From Allium sativum (taxonomy: Eukaryota > Streptophyta > Magnoliopsida > Asparagales > Amaryllidaceae), in NCBI GenBank assembly GCA_030737875.1, contig CM060926.1:316918922-316982921 (forward strand): 64,000 nucleotides of DNA, read 5' to 3'. Position 1 is the first letter of the stretch. Each line of letters starts with the position of its first letter. Below, piece by piece: positions 60,744 through 64,000 of this stretch. A program made the position numbers and the translations under genes. The notes beneath the pieces are model-generated. The model had not been told where the DNA came from. It saw only the letters and a program-made list of their open reading frames with translations, and did no database searches.

Positions 60744-61215
60744 TGTAGTGATTTATGCGGAATTTTGATGAGGATCTAGTATTGTTTATTTAGATACCAA
60801 TGGAGTAAAACAAAACAATTATGAAATCTCATGAAAAGCAAAGAACAAAAAAAAGGACACAGAAGATTTAACGTGGTTCAGATATGAATATCCTACGTCC
60901 ACGGAGACCCAACAATTTTTATTTCTCAATGAAGAAAAGAGTACATAATAGAGGAGGAAGATTACAATAGAGAGAATATTAATGGTGGATTGCTTTCTTC
61001 ATACGATAACATGACCTCTATTTATATAGAGGGATTTCTTGACCTCCAAGTAAACTTGGCACCCAAGTTTTCTTGACTTCCAAGTAAACTTAGCACCCAA
61101 GTTTTATTGACCTCCAAGTAAACTTGGCACCCAAGTTATTCCATATATGAGTCAATTACATGATTGACAATCATTCTTTCCTTCTCTACAAATATTTGAA
61201 TCATCAATTTCAAAA
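60744..61215 (-). repeat. 5' LTR of element D (472 bp)
   Basis: It starts tgtagtgattt. Its end is tttcaaaa, with aa in place of the ca seen in the other LTR. A TATA-type box (tatataaata on the minus strand) is at 61019-61028. Three copies of a 34- to 35-bp unit (gacctccaagtaaacttggc and flanks) lie at about 61040-61140, against one in the 3' LTR, which explains the 69-bp length difference. Confidence 0.93.
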
Positions 61216-61660
61216 TGAAATTGCCTTTAGATTGCCATACTGAAGCCAACCGTCACGTGGACTCTAAAAGATCTTAGAATCAAAGATCAATTTTGTCATA
61301 AGCAGACGAGAAAAACAAATCTAGGGTTTTCTCGAAAGCCTAGGTTTGAGAGTGGATGTTAGAAGTGAACAGCTGCTTAGACAAAGTGATCGAACTCACT
61401 ATACATAACATTTACCAGTATGCTCACGTGCTCACGTGATGCATGTCGCCTATCACTCTTTATTTTATATTTAGCTTTAGGCCCGCATGCCAATCTGGCC
61501 CCACTTATTTATATTGTATTATAAATAAAGAATTGTATCATGAAGAGATTATCGAATCTGTATCAATTCACTTTTACATTCAGTAATAAATCATTTTCAT
61601 ATTTTTCACTTTATCTCCCAGTTCAACTACTGTAATCTCTGTTGAACTCTTAAACATTTA
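61216..61660 (+). repeat. Possible 3' LTR of the plus-strand copia relic
   Basis: The position, just after where the relic's pol and an 'aaggga' purine stretch end, fits a 3' LTR displaced by element D. It has a tataaataaag stretch and an 'ctgttgaactcttaaaca' end near 61655. No second copy is present, so this is inferred. Confidence 0.35.
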
Positions 61661-62154
61661 ATCCTCCATGTGGCTGCCTAAGATGTTCACGATCCTCCAA
61701 CTGCTCGATGCAACTCTATAGAAGTTGAGGAATTCTGAGCTTCAATAAAGAAAAACAATAGAAGGAAACATAAGAGGTAGAGGAAGGAAATATTCAAGAA
61801 GAAGATGAAAAAGGGAGTAAAACAGAGGAAGAAGATGATGGAAAACCGATGAAGATAAGAGTGAAATTGCAGAAAGCATTTTTTGAAGAGAATTGATATT
61901 ATAGTGATATAATTTGTACAAACTGAACAATCAGTCTTGTGTTACAACTTGTAATTACATGGTAGTTTTTACCTTATTAACGTTTTAACATATTTCTGAC
62001 CTGATGATTGTGACCTATTATAATGCACCCATAATACTTATGTGTACGTACTACTTGATATTATTGATATGTTCTCCTTTATGTTTAGATTGTCGTAAAT
62101 TCTGTTTATAGGAGTCCATAAGGATTTTGCTCGATCTATATTGGCCGAACCAAA
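61661..62154. other. Unassigned AT-rich sequence
   Basis: The minus-strand frame at 61742-61930 is low-complexity Leu/Ser-rich and unlikely to be a gene. Nothing else is recognised. Confidence 0.35.
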
Positions 62155-62463
62155 GTTTATGATACATATTACTTCATAGCCAAGAATAATTTTGATTCTG
62201 ATTTTCTTTCAATATGAATGCCTAAGAAATAGTTCAAGTCCTCGAAGTCTTTAGTGGAAAAATGTTTAATCTAAAAGATGTACTACTTTGCTGATATCCT
62301 CTTGATTTTTCTGTATGATAAGGATGTCATCCACATACGCCAAAATGTATATAATTTTATAAGGTGATTTATCATATCTAATTGAATTGAAATCCACTCT
62401 TGTAAGGGTGTGTCTGTGGTAAGTGGTAACAAGGCATGTTAACGAGGAATTTATACGAGGCAT
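62155..62463 (-). pseudogene. Small Ty1/copia RT fragment
   Basis: The minus strand reads YKIIYILAYVDDILII at about 62390-62340. After a frame change, KHFSTKDFEDLNYFLGI and ERKSESKLFLAMK follow, up to a stop near 62155. The catalytic YVDD is intact but only about 100 codons of RT remain. No LTR is seen. Confidence 0.85.
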
Positions 62464-62697
62464 TTAAACTGTTATGAATTTTAAACGGGGAATGCATTTG
62501 GTTTCAATGGGGGCATCTAAGCAGGTTATTTTAATTTGTTATTTTTGATTTTATTATTTTGTAGTTAATGATTTGTTGTGTTCAAACTACAGTACAGAAA
62601 CTAAAATACATGCATATAATTATACAATACTACAAAATATAAATTAAATATTGCAATCAATTTGTGAGATTCTTCTACAACAATTTCATCTTTTATA

Positions 62698-63350
62698 TTA
62701 TCCATGACTGTTGCCATTCCCATATTCATATGTGGTTAAACCATTCCACCTATTCTGTTTTTTGTTTTGCGCACTATAATATTCTTTTAGGTACTCATTT
62801 GAAATAAGCTCGAGATCATCCTCATGCGCCATAAAATTTGGATCATTCATGTTATATTTTCCTATGTAGTTTTGTATAACTAATGTACGTAGGATAACTT
62901 TTACTTGTGTTTCGAAAGAAAACAATGGCATATTCATATTTCAAATGTTATGTCAATTTCCATTACTAAACTTGAATGGTAGTAAATTAAAACTTCCATT
63001 AACTGGTTTTGGTTGATTAGCAGTTTCCCAAAAATGAGGTATATGATACCTAACATTATGATACAGTAATAAATACCTGTTTGAATCAAAAACCCAAAGT
63101 CAACTACATATTACTATCCAGTTAGAGGATGAGGAGTAATTAAGCTTCTATCGTGTATTATTGAATTAAAAATTGTACTATCACCTATTGTACCTTCCTA
63201 ACCAGCCAAACATAGGTTAACAACAAATCGAACGAGCATGCGGCTAAGTCATTATGTGTTTGATATCATTTTCGACCAATATGTAGTGCAACTCAATCTT
63301 GAGGTAGATATGCAATTATGTGTGTACCGTCTATTGCACTAACACAGTTT
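62698..63350 (-). pseudogene. PIF/Harbinger-like (HARBI1-type) transposase relic
   Basis: On the minus strand, pieces in changing frames resemble the DDE domain of Harbinger transposases. CVSAIDGTHIIAYLPQD is at about 63347, then LAACSFDLLLTYVW and YVVDFGF. VRYHIPHFW follows near 63030 and FSFETQVKVILRTLVIQNYI at 62930-62870. These match the family's order AIDGTH, the second-Asp region, VRYHL and the C-terminal FKTQ..IVLA...LHNFI. The first catalytic Asp (in AIDGTH) is present. Several stops and frame changes show that it is dead. Confidence 0.7.
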
Positions 63351-64000
63351 CAAAAATACGAAGTATCGATTTGAACCTTTAATTTTATTGGGAACGGTAC
63401 TAAACCGAGATCTGGTGGTTTTATTATATTTAAAGCGAGTAACAACATAATATGCATAAAAACAATTTTATATTATGCTATTTGAATCTTGCAATCGTTC
63501 GGCCATTTATCTATAAGAGCGCGCTGCAACTATAGTGTATAGGAATATTTCTACCATTTCACATACACCAATGTCTTCTGTTTTAACCAAACCATAATTT
63601 TTGAATCCATGGCATATCGGAAGAAAACAAAGACTTTTCAATCGAAAAATCCACTGACAACATTCTTGATAACCATTTAAGGTTTCTTCTATCTGCATTA
63701 AAGTTATATATGCTGATGTGTGCATCTGGAAAATTTATCTTCGTCTTCTTCATAAGTACAACGCAATAACACGTGTCATGAAAATCTTGGTAGCCAGAAA
63801 TTGTTTTTGAATCAGCCATACCACTGAAATAGACAAAATTTCAAAACTATCTAAAAATACGAAAAAAATATTGTGGAGAACTTAAAAATAATCATAACTA
63901 TAAGAAATTTATCTGAACATATAGCATTTGCAGTGTTGAATGTTTTGATTAAGGCGAGGAATAGTTAGGTGTTCGGGTTGTTGGGGGGTGTAACAGAGAG
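63351..64000. other. Possible flank of the Harbinger relic
   Basis: Two overlapping minus-strand frames (63507-63725, 63583-63819) would sit upstream of the transposase DDE part. I cannot match them to the transposase N-terminus. No terminal inverted repeat was identified. The window ends here. Confidence 0.3.

Larger units (their letters stand above)
56244..61215 (-). mobile_element. Ty1/copia LTR retrotransposon 'D' (Tork-like), complete but broken
   Basis: LTRs 56244-56646 and 60744-61215 flank copia gag-pol on the minus strand. The 5-bp duplication tgaaa is at 56239-56243 and 61216-61220. Integrase precedes RT, which is the copia order. The gag style (WKIKMEAVL, LLCSLPKEY) and the protease 'IDSGASYHMT' point to the Tork/TNT1 group. 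Frame changes between gag, protease-integrase and RT, plus stops, make it non-autonomous. Confidence 0.95.

Overview
This window looks like a repeat-dense intergenic stretch of a flowering-plant nuclear genome. I found no convincing intact host gene, no tRNA or rRNA gene and no CRISPR array. Nearly everything is LTR retrotransposon, stacked and nested, with a few older relics between. The evidence for a plant is the Ty3/gypsy elements with initiator-Met-tRNA primer sites and chromodomain-like integrase tails, a Tork-type Ty1/copia element, a PIF/Harbinger-like transposase relic, and very long AT-rich LTRs. The species cannot be told from the sequence. Clade names (Tekay/Del, Tork, Tat) come from remembered family features, not from a search.

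Layout, left to right. (1) 1-11110: Ty3/gypsy element 'A' on the minus strand, about 3 kb LTRs, lacking only about 8 bp at the window edge; one gag-pol frame broken by four stops. (2) 11111-14223: TA repeats, a 159-bp tandem duplication and a degenerate minus-strand copia relic flanked by an 87-bp direct repeat. (3) 14224-14295 plus 25577 onward: an older LTR-like sequence 'X', split by gypsy element 'B' (14296-25576, plus strand, TSD tttaa). B is a sister subfamily of A, again with one gag-pol frame broken only by stop codons. (4) 26832-30769: a large foldback with two arms of about 1.6 kb around a 0.7-kb repeat spacer. (5) 31020-36245: a decayed coding-like region with coiled coils and an in-phase tandem repeat. 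(6) 37140-37593 and 52465-52665: a Tat-like gag on the minus strand, split by gypsy element 'C' (37594-52459, TSD actca). C has 5.1-kb LTRs full of roughly 50-bp repeats. (7) 53928-56234: a plus-strand copia relic, followed directly by Tork-type copia element 'D' (56244-61215, minus strand, TSD tgaaa). (8) 61216-64000: a possible copia LTR, a small copia RT piece and a PIF/Harbinger-like transposase relic.

The most interesting observation is in element C. Its integrase frame is interrupted by an 85-bp AT-rich segment that starts with GT, ends with AG, has a plausible branch point, and whose removal would put the two halves of the domain exactly back in phase. Elements A and B have no such segment at that site, so it looks like a small spliceosomal intron inside a Ty3/gypsy integrase. 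Other points are the foldback, substituted catalytic residues in A (RT) and C (integrase), a decay pattern in A and B dominated by C-to-T changes, and fast-changing tandem repeats just upstream of the LTR TATA boxes.

None of the complete elements looks able to move by itself. All are broken in pol, and they record at least two nested insertion events.
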